Origin: Adhaeribacter radiodurans
Lineage (GTDB): Bacteria; Bacteroidota; Bacteroidia; Cytophagales; Hymenobacteraceae
Reading direction: 5' to 3'
Assembly: GCF_014075995.1 (NCBI RefSeq)
Contig: NZ_CP055153.1
Span: 2,728,001 to 2,792,000 of the forward strand
Length of the DNA: 64,000 nt
Of the stretch, positions 45,617-53,949 are shown piece after piece. The translations under genes were made by a program, and so were the position numbers. The notes below the pieces were generated by a model, which had not been told where the DNA came from, did not search any database, and saw nothing but the letters and a program-made list of their open reading frames with translations. The stretch's first letter is position 1. Each line of letters begins with the position of its first letter.

Positions 45617-45859
45617 ATTAAAAAAGATGGAGAAATATTATTCTTTTACGCTAGCCACTTCTACGCTGCCTACTCTTCCGGTAGCAATGGTTGTTGCGTC
45701 TCCATTATTTAGGCCTGCTTGTAGACAGGATTTCCCCGTAAGGGCGTAATCTATTCTGGGTAACTTATGCGGTAACCCTTTTCCACTCCAATTATTTCAG
45801 TTTATTCTTTTAAAATCTTAAGCAGGATTTTACTCATTTTTAATTCTTTTTAATTCACC
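45617..45859 (+). promoter_or_regulatory. long structured leader with a 40-codon ORF before the arginine genes
   Basis: An open frame at 45627-45749 (40 codons, MEKYYSFTLATS at the start) begins about 10 bases after the predicted transcript start; its three Arg codons (AGG, AGA, AGG) are all in the last 12 codons. Possible stems are ATGGAGA (45627-45633) with TCTCCAT (45699-45705), an inner GCTGCC/GGTAGC hairpin (45665-45685), and a later GGGTAAC/GTAACCC hairpin (45758-45778, one mismatch) followed by four T. This is the layout of a leader-peptide attenuator or a structured regulatory RNA. It fits no riboswitch I recognise. Confidence 0.4.
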
Positions 45860-46516
45860 ATGATAATGATTGAAGATAAAAAAACTGATGTTCCTCAGGT
45901 TAACAATCTTCCTGGGTCAGACGATCAGTTTGTTATAAAAGTAGCCACTGCGGAGGATACTATTTGGGCGCAAACCATTTGCGACGAAATGGAATCATCT
46001 GCTAAATCGCGAGGCACTGGTATTGCCAAACGCTCACCCGAATACATAAAACTCAAAATGCTGGAAGGAAAGGCCGTTGTTGCACTTAGCAAAGATGGTG
46101 AGTGGGCGGGCTTTTGCTACATCGAAACTTGGGGGCATGGCGAGTACGTGGCTAACTCGGGGTTAATTGTTTCTCCAAAATTCCGAAAAGGTGGGTTGGC
46201 TAAAAAAATTAAGCTGGAAGTTTTTGCGCTCTCGCGCCGTAAATATCCCGCTGCAAAAATATTTGGGCTAACCACCGGTTTAGCCGTAATGAAAATTAAT
46301 TCAGATTTAGGCTACCGTCCGGTTACGTACTCCGAACTAACCAACGACGAAGAATTCTGGAAAGGTTGCCGGAGCTGCGTTAATTTTGAAATTTTAACTT
46401 TAAAAGAGCGCAAAAACTGCTTGTGCACGGCTATGCTTTATGATCCGGCCCAAGATAGGGAACGTAAATTTAACACTCTGCTCAGCGATACCGAAGATTC
46501 TTCTTCCGATTTATAA
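45860..46516 (+). CDS. GNAT acyltransferase, probable N-acylglutamate synthase
   Basis: A 218-residue GNAT-fold protein at the head of the arginine genes, where other Bacteroidota have an ArgA-like enzyme. The acetyl-CoA binding turn is visible as SPKFRKGGLAKKIKLE (R-x-x-G-x-A), with the strand VANSGLIVSP before it. A Cys-rich segment follows (KGCRSCVNF, KNCLCTAMLY). It probably acylates glutamate, with acetyl- or succinyl-CoA, as the first step. ATG 45860 is used; an in-frame ATG 6 bases later is equally possible. An intrinsic terminator follows at 46525-46550, separating it from argG. Confidence 0.75.
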   Translation: MIMIEDKKTDVPQVNNLPGSDDQFVIKVATAEDTIWAQTICDEMESSAKSRGTGIAKRSPEYIKLKMLEGKAVVALSKDGEWAGFCYIETWGHGEYVANSGLIVSPKFRKGGLAKKIKLEVFALSRRKYPAAKIFGLTTGLAVMKINSDLGYRPVTYSELTNDEEFWKGCRSCVNFEILTLKERKNCLCTAMLYDPAQDRERKFNTLLSDTEDSSSDL

Positions 46517-46524
46517 TACCAGCA

Positions 46525-46550
46525 AGAGCAGCTAACGGGCTGCTCTTTTT
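46525..46550 (+). terminator. intrinsic terminator between the GNAT gene and argG
   Basis: An 8-bp perfect stem (AGAGCAGC with GCTGCTCT), a 6-base loop and then TTTT. A promoter-like TAAATTTG follows at 46558-46565, without a matching TTTG at the right distance. Some transcripts may end here, and argG to argH may have a second start. Confidence 0.7.
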
Positions 46551-46616
46551 GTATCCTTAAATTTGATTATTTTTTAAAAATATACCTCATATCTGATTTT
46601 AGACAAAATAACACGA

Positions 46617-47804
46617 ATGAAAAAAGTAGTTTTAGCTTTCAGTGGTGGCCTAGATACCTCCTATTGCGTTAAATATTTAGCTGAATCCTTAAATCTGGAA
46701 ATACACGCGGCTATTGTAAATACCGGCGGTTTTAATGAAACCGAACTACAGGAGATTGAAAGAAGAGCCTACGCTTTGGGCGTTAAATCATTTGCTGTTC
46801 TGGACGAAACAGATAATTATTACGATTCCTGCATAAAGTACCTGGTTTTTGGTAATGTTCTAAAAAATAACACCTATCCTTTATCGGTAAGTGCCGAACG
46901 GGTATCGCAGGCGGTAGCTATTGCTAACTATTGCAAACAAGTGGGTGCTGATTATGTAGCACACGGCAGCACCGGTGCGGGCAACGATCAGGTGCGGTTC
47001 GACATGATTTTTAATATTTTAATTCCTGAAGTACAAATCCTTACTCCCATCCGGGATAATAAATTATCGCGCCAGGATGAAATTGATTTCCTGAAAAGCC
47101 ACGGCGTAGAAATGAATTTTGAAAAAGCTAAGTATTCCATTAATAAAGGCTTGTGGGGAACCTCAGTTGGTGGCGCCGAAACTTTAGCCTCGTACGGCTA
47201 CCTGCCCGAAGAAGCCTGGCCTACCCAGGTTTCCAAACAAGATGCCGAAGAAGTAACGTTAACCTTTGTAAACGGAGAGCTAAAAGGCATTAATGAAGAA
47301 ATTTTTGAAAACCCGGTAACCGCTATTCAGAAATTGACGGAAATGGCGGCACCATTCGGTATTGGTCGCGACATTCACGTGGGCGATACTATTATTGGCA
47401 TTAAAGGCCGCGTTGGTTTTGAAGCTGCTGCACCTATTGTAATTATCAAAGCCCACCATGCTTTAGAAAAACACGTGCTTACTAAGTGGCAGTTATACTG
47501 GAAAGATCAACTGGCCGTGTGGTACGGCAATTTGCTGCACGAAGGTCAGTTTTTAGATCCGGTAATGCGCAACATTGAAAAATTCCTGATGGATACTCAA
47601 AGTACGGTAACCGGTAAAGTTACAGTTGCCTTAGCTCCTTACCGTTACCATGTGATTGGTATTTCTTCTGATCATGATTTAATGTCATCTAAATTTGGTT
47701 CTTACGGTGAGATGAACAATGCCTGGACCGGCGAAGATGTAAAAGGTTTTTCCAAAATATTTGGTAATCAAACCATGATTCATCATAAAGTAAACAGCCT
47801 TTAA
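46617..47804 (+). CDS. argG: Argininosuccinate synthase
   Basis: A 395-residue enzyme joining citrulline and aspartate with ATP to argininosuccinate. The PP-loop is at the start (VVLAFSGGLDTSYC). Later family blocks include AHGSTGAGNDQVRFD and YSINKGLWGTSVGGAE, and the C-terminal YRYHVIGISSDHDLM. It is cytoplasmic. The stop codon is one base from the argC start, so these two are tightly coupled. The upstream 100-base gap holds the terminator 46525-46550. Confidence 0.95.
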   Translation: MKKVVLAFSGGLDTSYCVKYLAESLNLEIHAAIVNTGGFNETELQEIERRAYALGVKSFAVLDETDNYYDSCIKYLVFGNVLKNNTYPLSVSAERVSQAVAIANYCKQVGADYVAHGSTGAGNDQVRFDMIFNILIPEVQILTPIRDNKLSRQDEIDFLKSHGVEMNFEKAKYSINKGLWGTSVGGAETLASYGYLPEEAWPTQVSKQDAEEVTLTFVNGELKGINEEIFENPVTAIQKLTEMAAPFGIGRDIHVGDTIIGIKGRVGFEAAAPIVIIKAHHALEKHVLTKWQLYWKDQLAVWYGNLLHEGQFLDPVMRNIEKFLMDTQSTVTGKVTVALAPYRYHVIGISSDHDLMSSKFGSYGEMNNAWTGEDVKGFSKIFGNQTMIHHKVNSL

Positions 47805-47805
47805 A

Positions 47806-48792
47806 ATGAATGAACAGAAAATAAATGTAGGCGTGGTGGGTGCCGCCGGGTATACTGGCGGAGAACTTTTACGCTTGCTGATTTTTCACCCGCAGGTTAA
47901 CATTGTTTTTGCGCATAGCAACAGCAGTGGCGGCAAACCTGTTGCTTCGGTGCATACCGATTTGGTGGGAGAAACTGACCTGGCATTTAGCCAGGATATG
48001 GTGGGTGATATTGATGTGTTATTTTTGTGTCTGGGTCATGGGGATTCGCAGAAATTTTTAGCGCAGCAATCTTTTCCCGCTCATGTTAAAATAATTGATT
48101 TAAGTCAGGATTTCCGGGTGAATCCCACGTTTGCGGATCGGCAGTTTACCTACGGTTTGCCCGAACTGGGAACCGACAAAATTCGGAAGGCACAGAACAT
48201 TGCCAACCCAGGTTGTTTTGCCTCGGCCATGCAGTTAGCTTTACTCCCCCTGGCAGAACAAGGTTTACTTCAATCCGATGTGCATATAAGTGGTATAACT
48301 GGCTCTACTGGTGCTGGGCAAAGCTTCTCTGAGACCAGTCATTTTAGCTGGCGCGACAGCAATATTTCGGCTTATAAGGTTTTAAATCACCAGCATTTAA
48401 ACGAGATGCGCCGCACTTTGGGAACCTTACAAAGTAACCAGGCTATTCCCCGCATTAACTTTGTGCCTTACCGTGGCAATTTTACCCGGGGTATATTATG
48501 CACCACGTATTTAACTTGTAATTGGAGCATCGAAGAAGCTTACGAAAACTACAGGCGGTTTTACCAGAATGCCGCTTTCACTCATGTTACGGATAAAAAC
48601 CCGCATGTAAAGCAAGTGGTAAATACAAATAAATGCTTGCTTTACCTCGAAAAACACGAAGATCAATTGGTTATAATCAGCTTGATTGATAACCTGCTCA
48701 AAGGTGCTTCGGGGCAAGCGGTACAAAACATGAACTTGCTTTTTAATTTACCGGAAACTTCGGGCTTGTTGTTAAAACCGGCTGGATTTTGA
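47806..48792 (+). CDS. argC: N-acyl-gamma-glutamyl-phosphate reductase
   Basis: A 328-residue NADP-dependent reductase making N-acylglutamate semialdehyde. The Rossmann motif is GVVGAAGYTGGELLRLL, and the catalytic Cys is in ANPGCFASAMQLAL. The active-site His is probably in the later RGNFTRGILCTTYL area or its neighbours. It follows argG by one base and precedes argD by about 105 bases. The acyl group (acetyl or succinyl) is not settled by this sequence; see the carbamoyltransferase. Confidence 0.93.
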   Translation: MNEQKINVGVVGAAGYTGGELLRLLIFHPQVNIVFAHSNSSGGKPVASVHTDLVGETDLAFSQDMVGDIDVLFLCLGHGDSQKFLAQQSFPAHVKIIDLSQDFRVNPTFADRQFTYGLPELGTDKIRKAQNIANPGCFASAMQLALLPLAEQGLLQSDVHISGITGSTGAGQSFSETSHFSWRDSNISAYKVLNHQHLNEMRRTLGTLQSNQAIPRINFVPYRGNFTRGILCTTYLTCNWSIEEAYENYRRFYQNAAFTHVTDKNPHVKQVVNTNKCLLYLEKHEDQLVIISLIDNLLKGASGQAVQNMNLLFNLPETSGLLLKPAGF

Positions 48793-48897
48793 GAAAGTTG
48801 TAGGTAACTCTATAAATCAGAACCATTTTTCAACTGTATTTGGAGTTACGGTATTAAGTAAGTAGTGCTGATTTTTAAATTTTTAAATTCTGGAAAA

Positions 48898-50040
48898 ATG
48901 AATCTCTTCGATGTATATCCTCTTTTTAATATTACACCGGTAAAAGCCCAGGGATCTTACCTTTGGGACGAATCGGGAACCAAATACTTAGATCTGTACG
49001 GCGGCCATGCTGTTATTTCAATTGGCCACAGCCATCCGCATTACGTGCAAAAAATCACGGATCAATTAGAGCAAATTGGTTTTTACTCTAACTCCGTTAA
49101 AATTCCGCAACAAGAAGAACTAGCTACTAAGCTGGGAGAACTATGTGGTTACCCAGATTACAATTTATTTTTAATAAATTCCGGAGCTGAGGCTAATGAA
49201 AATGCGTTAAAAGTAGCTTCTTTTTACAACGGACGGAAAAAAGTTTTAGCCTTTACCAAAGCGTTTCATGGCCGTACTTCTGCTGCGGTAGCCATTACGC
49301 CCGATCCATCAATTCTGGCTCCGCTGAATGCCAATCATGAAACCGTATTTTTACCGTTTAATGATCTGGAAGCCCTGGAAAATTTAAAAAATCCAGAAGA
49401 AATATGCGCCGTCATCATTGAAGGTATTCAGGGTGTGGGAGGCGTAAATATTCCAACGCCAGAGTTTTTACGGGCACTACGTAGTTTTTGCGATGCCCAT
49501 AACGCTGTTCTCATTCTCGACGAAATTCAATCGGGTTATGGCCGTTCGGGTAAATTTTTCGCCCACCAACACAGTAAGGTGCAGGCCGATATTGTAACAG
49601 TAGCGAAAGGTATGGGCAACGGTTTTCCGGTGGCTGGGGTGTTGATTCATCCTAAGTTTCAGGCAAAACACGGCATGTTAGGCACCACCTTTGGGGGTAA
49701 TTACCTGGCTTGCGCAGCCGCTATTGCGGTGTTAAATGTAATTAAAGAAGAAAATCTATTAGCGAATGCCGCAGAATTAGGTAACTACTTAATGGATAAT
49801 TTAAGCAAAATAGAGGGCATAACCGAAGTCCGTGGCCAGGGTTTAATGATTGGGGTAGAATTACCGGATAACGCCGCTCCTATTCGCAAGCAATTACTGG
49901 AAGAGCATCATATTTTCCTGGGTTCTTCTTCAAATAAAAATACCATCCGTATATTGCCGGCCTTAAACCTGCAAAAGCAAGAAGCCGACATTTTCCTGGA
50001 AGCTTTTCAGGCTGTACTGGCAAAAACCTACGCACTATGA
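48898..50040 (+). CDS. argD: N-acylornithine aminotransferase
   Basis: A 380-residue class III PLP aminotransferase. I choose ATG 48898 (MNLFDVYPLFNITPVKAQGS); an upstream GTG at 48865 adds 11 residues not seen in the family. Marks are the GGHAVISIGHSHPHYV start block, FAFTKAFHGRTSAA-like A-F-T-K-A-F-H-G-R-T, LDEIQSGYGRSGKFFAHQH, and the PLP Lys in TVAKGMGNGFPVAG. It moves the amino group from glutamate to the semialdehyde, giving N-acylornithine. The end overlaps the next start by 4 bases (ATGA). Confidence 0.93.
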   Translation: MNLFDVYPLFNITPVKAQGSYLWDESGTKYLDLYGGHAVISIGHSHPHYVQKITDQLEQIGFYSNSVKIPQQEELATKLGELCGYPDYNLFLINSGAEANENALKVASFYNGRKKVLAFTKAFHGRTSAAVAITPDPSILAPLNANHETVFLPFNDLEALENLKNPEEICAVIIEGIQGVGGVNIPTPEFLRALRSFCDAHNAVLILDEIQSGYGRSGKFFAHQHSKVQADIVTVAKGMGNGFPVAGVLIHPKFQAKHGMLGTTFGGNYLACAAAIAVLNVIKEENLLANAAELGNYLMDNLSKIEGITEVRGQGLMIGVELPDNAAPIRKQLLEEHHIFLGSSSNKNTIRILPALNLQKQEADIFLEAFQAVLAKTYAL

Positions 50041-50987
50041 GAAATTTCACTTCGGTAGCCGACGTGACCGATATTAATGCTTTGGTAAACGAAGCTTTAA
50101 AATTAAAGAAAAACCCCTTTGCCTTTTCGCATTTAGGTAAACAAAAGACTTTAGGATTAATTTTTTTAAATCCGAGTTTGCGTACCCGTTTAAGCTCCCA
50201 AAAAGCTGCTACCAATTTGGGTATGGAAGCAATTGTGATGAATATTGACAAAGAAGGTTGGGCTTTGGAAACCCGCGACGGCGTAATCATGAACGGTACC
50301 ACGGTAGAGCACATTAGAGAAGCGGCCGGCGTAATGGGGCAGTATTTTGATATATTGGGTATCCGGTCTTTTCCGGGATTACAAAACCGCGAAGAAGATT
50401 ACAGCGAAGATATTCTGCAAAAATTTATCAAGTATGCGGAAATACCGGTGGTAAGTCTGGAGTCGGGCACCCGTCACCCGCTGCAAAGTTTAGCTGACCT
50501 AATCACGATAACCGAGCATAAAACTAAACCTCGGCCGAAAGTGGTGCTTACCTGGGCGCCGCACGTGAAAGCCTTACCCCAAGCAGTACCGAACTCATTT
50601 GCCGAATGGATGAGCCAAGCCGACGTTGATTTTGTGGTGACGCATCCGGAAGGTTATGAACTCGCGGAAGAATTTACCACGGGAGCCACCATTACGCATA
50701 ATCAAGAGGAGGCTTTGGAAAACGCCGACTTTATTTATGTAAAAAACTGGTCGGCTTACCACGATTATGGCAAAATTCTTACTACGGATGCTTCCTGGCT
50801 GCTTACTAACGAACGGTTAAAGACAACAAATCAGGCCAAAGTAATGCATTGTTTACCGGTGCGCCGTGATCTGGAACTTTCGGCTGAAATACTGGATGGG
50901 CCAAATTCTTTAGTTATAGCGGAAGCCGCTAACCGCGTATTTGCCGCGCAGGTGGTTTTAAAGAAAATACTGGAAGCAAATTTTTAA
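50037..50987 (+). CDS. argF': N-acylornithine carbamoyltransferase, predicted N-succinyl type
   Basis: A 316-residue transcarbamylase of the AOTCase/SOTCase branch, not the ordinary ornithine enzyme. The carbamoyl phosphate motif is S-L-R-T-R (47-51), then HCLPVRRDLELS near the end. In the specificity loop I-M-N-G-T-T-V90-E-H, residue 90 lines up with Pro90 of the Bacteroides fragilis N-succinylornithine enzyme and Glu92 of the Xanthomonas N-acetylornithine enzyme. Published work on those enzymes shows that replacing the Glu by Pro, Ser, Ala or Val gives succinyl specificity. So this one is predicted to use N-succinylornithine. It overlaps argD and is 9 bases before argB. Confidence 0.9.
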   Translation: MRNFTSVADVTDINALVNEALKLKKNPFAFSHLGKQKTLGLIFLNPSLRTRLSSQKAATNLGMEAIVMNIDKEGWALETRDGVIMNGTTVEHIREAAGVMGQYFDILGIRSFPGLQNREEDYSEDILQKFIKYAEIPVVSLESGTRHPLQSLADLITITEHKTKPRPKVVLTWAPHVKALPQAVPNSFAEWMSQADVDFVVTHPEGYELAEEFTTGATITHNQEEALENADFIYVKNWSAYHDYGKILTTDASWLLTNERLKTTNQAKVMHCLPVRRDLELSAEILDGPNSLVIAEAANRVFAAQVVLKKILEANF

Positions 50988-50996
50988 ATTTTACAA

Positions 50997-51791
50997 ATGC
51001 AACCACTATATATCGTAAAGATTGGCGGCAATATAATTGATGATACCGGTAAACTGGAGCATTTTCTACAAGATTTTGCTCACATAGTGGGTTCTAAAAT
51101 TCTGATTCACGGAGGTGGAAAAATTGCTACGGAGATAAGTAAATCTCTGGGCATCCAGCCGCAGTTAATTGATGGCCGCAGGATTACGGATGCTGATTCT
51201 TTAAAGGTAGTTACCATGGTTTACGCCGGCCTGATAAACAAAAACATTGTGGCCCAATTACAAGCTGCTCAATGTAACGCAATTGGTTTAACCGGCGCAG
51301 ACGCAAACTTAATTCCAGCCAAAAAAAGGCAAGTTGGCGCCATTGATTACGGATTTGTAGGTGATATAGAGGCTGCTAAAGTAAATGCTTCTATTCTGGA
51401 GTCTTTTTTAGATGCTGGTTTAACCCCAATTGTGGCTCCCATCACACACGATAACGCTGGAAATTTACTAAATACCAACGCCGATACCATTGCTTCTACC
51501 CTAGCAGTAGCTTTAGCAAACCATTACGAAGTGCGCTTAATTTATTGTTTCGAAAAGAAAGGCGTACTGCGCGACGTGAACAATGAAGAAAGTTTGATTC
51601 CGAAAATATCGCCTGACACTTATCAGGAGTTACGTGGAAATGGAGTAATAGCTCAAGGTATGATTCCTAAAATGGACAATGCCCTGCAAGCACTACAAGA
51701 AGGTGTGAAAGCTGTTTACATTACCCATGCCGACGATGTGCTTACTATAACTAACCAACAAAAACCAGCGGGCACTGTTTTACATTTGTAA
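50997..51791 (+). CDS. argB: N-acylglutamate kinase
   Basis: A 264-residue amino acid kinase family member that phosphorylates N-acylglutamate. The start YIVKIGGNIIDD and LIHGGGKIATEISKSLG are the nucleotide and substrate loops, and GRRITDADSLKVV is the acylglutamate-binding block. The later NTNADTIASTLAVAL matches the family. No N-terminal arginine-sensing helix is seen, so feedback by arginine through that route is unlikely. It follows argF' by 9 bases. Confidence 0.93.
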   Translation: MQPLYIVKIGGNIIDDTGKLEHFLQDFAHIVGSKILIHGGGKIATEISKSLGIQPQLIDGRRITDADSLKVVTMVYAGLINKNIVAQLQAAQCNAIGLTGADANLIPAKKRQVGAIDYGFVGDIEAAKVNASILESFLDAGLTPIVAPITHDNAGNLLNTNADTIASTLAVALANHYEVRLIYCFEKKGVLRDVNNEESLIPKISPDTYQELRGNGVIAQGMIPKMDNALQALQEGVKAVYITHADDVLTITNQQKPAGTVLHL

Positions 51792-51857
51792 CCAGTTTTT
51801 GAAATTACCGGGAGTTAGATGCTTTACGTTAATTTCTAAAACACTAATTATACAGAA

Positions 51858-52685
51858 ATGACCACTACCAGTAATCAACATAAAATAGCCATTTTAGGTG
51901 GCGGTAATATGGGCGTAGCTTTAGCTAAAGGGTTAGTAAAATCCGGAAAGTACGCAGGCAACCAAATTACCATTACGCGCCGGAACATTCGGGCTTTGCA
52001 AGATTTAGTTGTGCAAGGTTTTACAATTACCGATAATAATTCGCAGGCGGTTCGGGAAGCTGACATTGTAGTTATTGCAGTTTTGCCTCAACAACTAGAT
52101 GGTTTGTTAGATTCTATCCGCGACGAAGTAAATGCTGCTTCCCATCTTTTAATTTCGGTAGTTTCGGGGGTAAGTGTAAATGATATCACCAACCGCTTGG
52201 ACAAGCAGGTACAAGTAGTACGAGCGATGCCCAACACCGCTATTGCTATTCAGGAATCCATGACTTGTCTGGCATCCAATAATGCTACTAAGGAAAATTT
52301 GGCTTTAGTTAAAGAGTTATTTGATACGGTAGGCGAAACCATTGAAATTCATGAAGAATTAATGACCTCGGCAACGGCTTTATGTGCTTGCGGCATTGCA
52401 TTCTTTTTGCGGTCTATCCGGGCAGCCTCGCAAGGTGGAACTGAAATTGGCTTTCATGCGGCGGAGGCTTTGCACATGGCCGCACAAACAGCTAAAGGAG
52501 CGGCCGCTTTATTATTAGCTACCGGTAATCACCCCGAAGGCGAAATTGATAAAGTTACGTCTCCTAAAGGTTGCACCATTGCCGGCTTAAACGAAATGGA
52601 ACACGCAGGTTTTAGCTCGGCCATGATTAAAGGCATTCGGCTATCAGCTATTAAAGCCGGTGATTTGTACGTAAAATCAAACTAA
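51858..52685 (+). CDS. proC: Pyrroline-5-carboxylate reductase
   Basis: A 275-residue enzyme that makes proline from pyrroline-5-carboxylate with NAD(P)H. The Rossmann motif is AILGGGNMGVALAKGLV, then VRAMPNTAI, and the C-terminal helix block has KVTSPKGCTIAGLNEME with the conserved P-x-G-T/C-T. Its place inside the arginine operon is common in Bacteroidota and links arginine and proline supply, since both come from glutamate semialdehyde. Gaps are 66 bases from argB and 41 to argE. Confidence 0.94.
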   Translation: MTTTSNQHKIAILGGGNMGVALAKGLVKSGKYAGNQITITRRNIRALQDLVVQGFTITDNNSQAVREADIVVIAVLPQQLDGLLDSIRDEVNAASHLLISVVSGVSVNDITNRLDKQVQVVRAMPNTAIAIQESMTCLASNNATKENLALVKELFDTVGETIEIHEELMTSATALCACGIAFFLRSIRAASQGGTEIGFHAAEALHMAAQTAKGAAALLLATGNHPEGEIDKVTSPKGCTIAGLNEMEHAGFSSAMIKGIRLSAIKAGDLYVKSN

Positions 52686-52726
52686 AACCGAAAATTCCAG
52701 ATTACCTTATCTGTAGAAACTACTAC

Positions 52727-53794
52727 ATGCCACTAGATAGCCTTTACGAGGAAGCGGTAGATTTATTAAAATCCTTGATTGCCACGGAATCATTCAGCCG
52801 TCAGGAAGAAAATACCGCCGCGATTATTCATGCTTTTTTTAAAAAAAATAGCATTGAAGCACATCGCGAACGCAATAACCTGTGGGCATTTAACAAGCAT
52901 TACCATCCGGATAAACCAACCATTCTGCTTAACTCGCACCACGATACTGTAAAACCCAACAAAGATTGGACGAAAGATCCGTTTACACCTACCTTGGAAG
53001 AAGGTAAGCTGTTTGGTTTGGGCAGCAACGACGCAGGCGGCTGTCTGGTAGCTCTAATAACAACATTTCTGCACTATTACGAACAGGAGAATTTAGCCTA
53101 TAACCTGGTTATGGCGGCTACTGCTGAAGAAGAAGTTTCCGGGGTAAATGGCTTAGAGTTAATTATCCCGCAGCTCGGCCCCATTCAGTTTGCCATTGTG
53201 GGAGAACCTACGCAAATGCACTTAGCCATTGCCGAAAAAGGCTTAATGGTATTGGATTGCGTAGCCAAAGGTACTTCGGGGCACGCGGCGCGGGAAGAAG
53301 GTGACAATGCGATTTACAGAGCGCTTCCGGATATCAACTGGTTTCAAAATTTTAAATTTCCAATTATTTCGGAGTTTCTAGGGCTGGTTAAAATGAGCGT
53401 CACGGTTATAAAAGCGGGTACCCAGCACAATGTAGTTCCGGATAGCTGCGAGTTTACCGTGGATGTGCGGGTAACCGATGCTTATACCAACGAAGAAGTG
53501 CTGGAAATCATTAAAGCCCAAGTGGATTGCGATGTAAAGCCGCGCTCGATGCGACTTAAACCTTCGCGCATTGGTAAAGAAACGACAGTTGTACAAGCCG
53601 GTTTAGCTTTAGGCCGTAATCTATATGGCTCCCCTACTACTTCCGACCAAGCTTTGCTCACGGTGCCATCGTTAAAGTTAGGTCCTGGCGACTCTGCCCG
53701 TTCGCATACCGCCGATGAATTTATTTACCTTTCTGAAATACAAGAAGGCATAGAATTATACATTAAAATTTTAGATCAAATAATTTATCAATAA
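52727..53794 (+). CDS. argE: N-acylornithine/N-acylcitrulline deacylase (M20 family)
   Basis: A 355-residue M20 metallopeptidase that removes the acyl group, here probably from N-succinylcitrulline, because the carbamoyltransferase acts before deacylation in this pathway type. Zinc ligands are visible in NSHHDTVKP, GLGSNDAGG, ATAEEEVSG, and GDSARSHTADEF with the last His. The middle domain has KGTSGHAAREEG, the usual dimerisation segment. It lies before argH, with a 155-base gap that contains the heptamer array 53888-53943. Confidence 0.92.
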   Translation: MPLDSLYEEAVDLLKSLIATESFSRQEENTAAIIHAFFKKNSIEAHRERNNLWAFNKHYHPDKPTILLNSHHDTVKPNKDWTKDPFTPTLEEGKLFGLGSNDAGGCLVALITTFLHYYEQENLAYNLVMAATAEEEVSGVNGLELIIPQLGPIQFAIVGEPTQMHLAIAEKGLMVLDCVAKGTSGHAAREEGDNAIYRALPDINWFQNFKFPIISEFLGLVKMSVTVIKAGTQHNVVPDSCEFTVDVRVTDAYTNEEVLEIIKAQVDCDVKPRSMRLKPSRIGKETTVVQAGLALGRNLYGSPTTSDQALLTVPSLKLGPGDSARSHTADEFIYLSEIQEGIELYIKILDQIIYQ

Positions 53795-53887
53795 AAGATA
53801 ATGAGTAGCAAGTAGCATACAGCAAGATGGTAGATATTTTAATTTTTTAAAATTTTGTATCCGAATGACCATTAAAACTCTTCCTAC

Positions 53888-53943
53888 TACTTATTACTTA
53901 CTACCTAATACCTAATACCTGATACTTATTACCTGATACCCAA
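53888..53943 (+). repeat. eight-copy degenerate heptamer array upstream of argH
   Basis: Eight units in strict 7-base phase: TACTTAT, TACTTAC, TACCTAA, TACCTAA, TACCTGA, TACTTAT, TACCTGA and TACCCAA, followed by six bases and the argH ATG at 53950. Only two G residues occur. A TTCCTAC unit at 53881-53887 may be a ninth. It is the clearest member of a family also at 284, 11231, 18088 and 18432. Confidence 0.8.
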
Positions 53944-53949
53944 TCAACT

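Noticed and set aside
49880-50314. 144-codon open frame on the minus strand
   Set aside because: It lies opposite argD and argF', whose families are certain; no family marks are seen.
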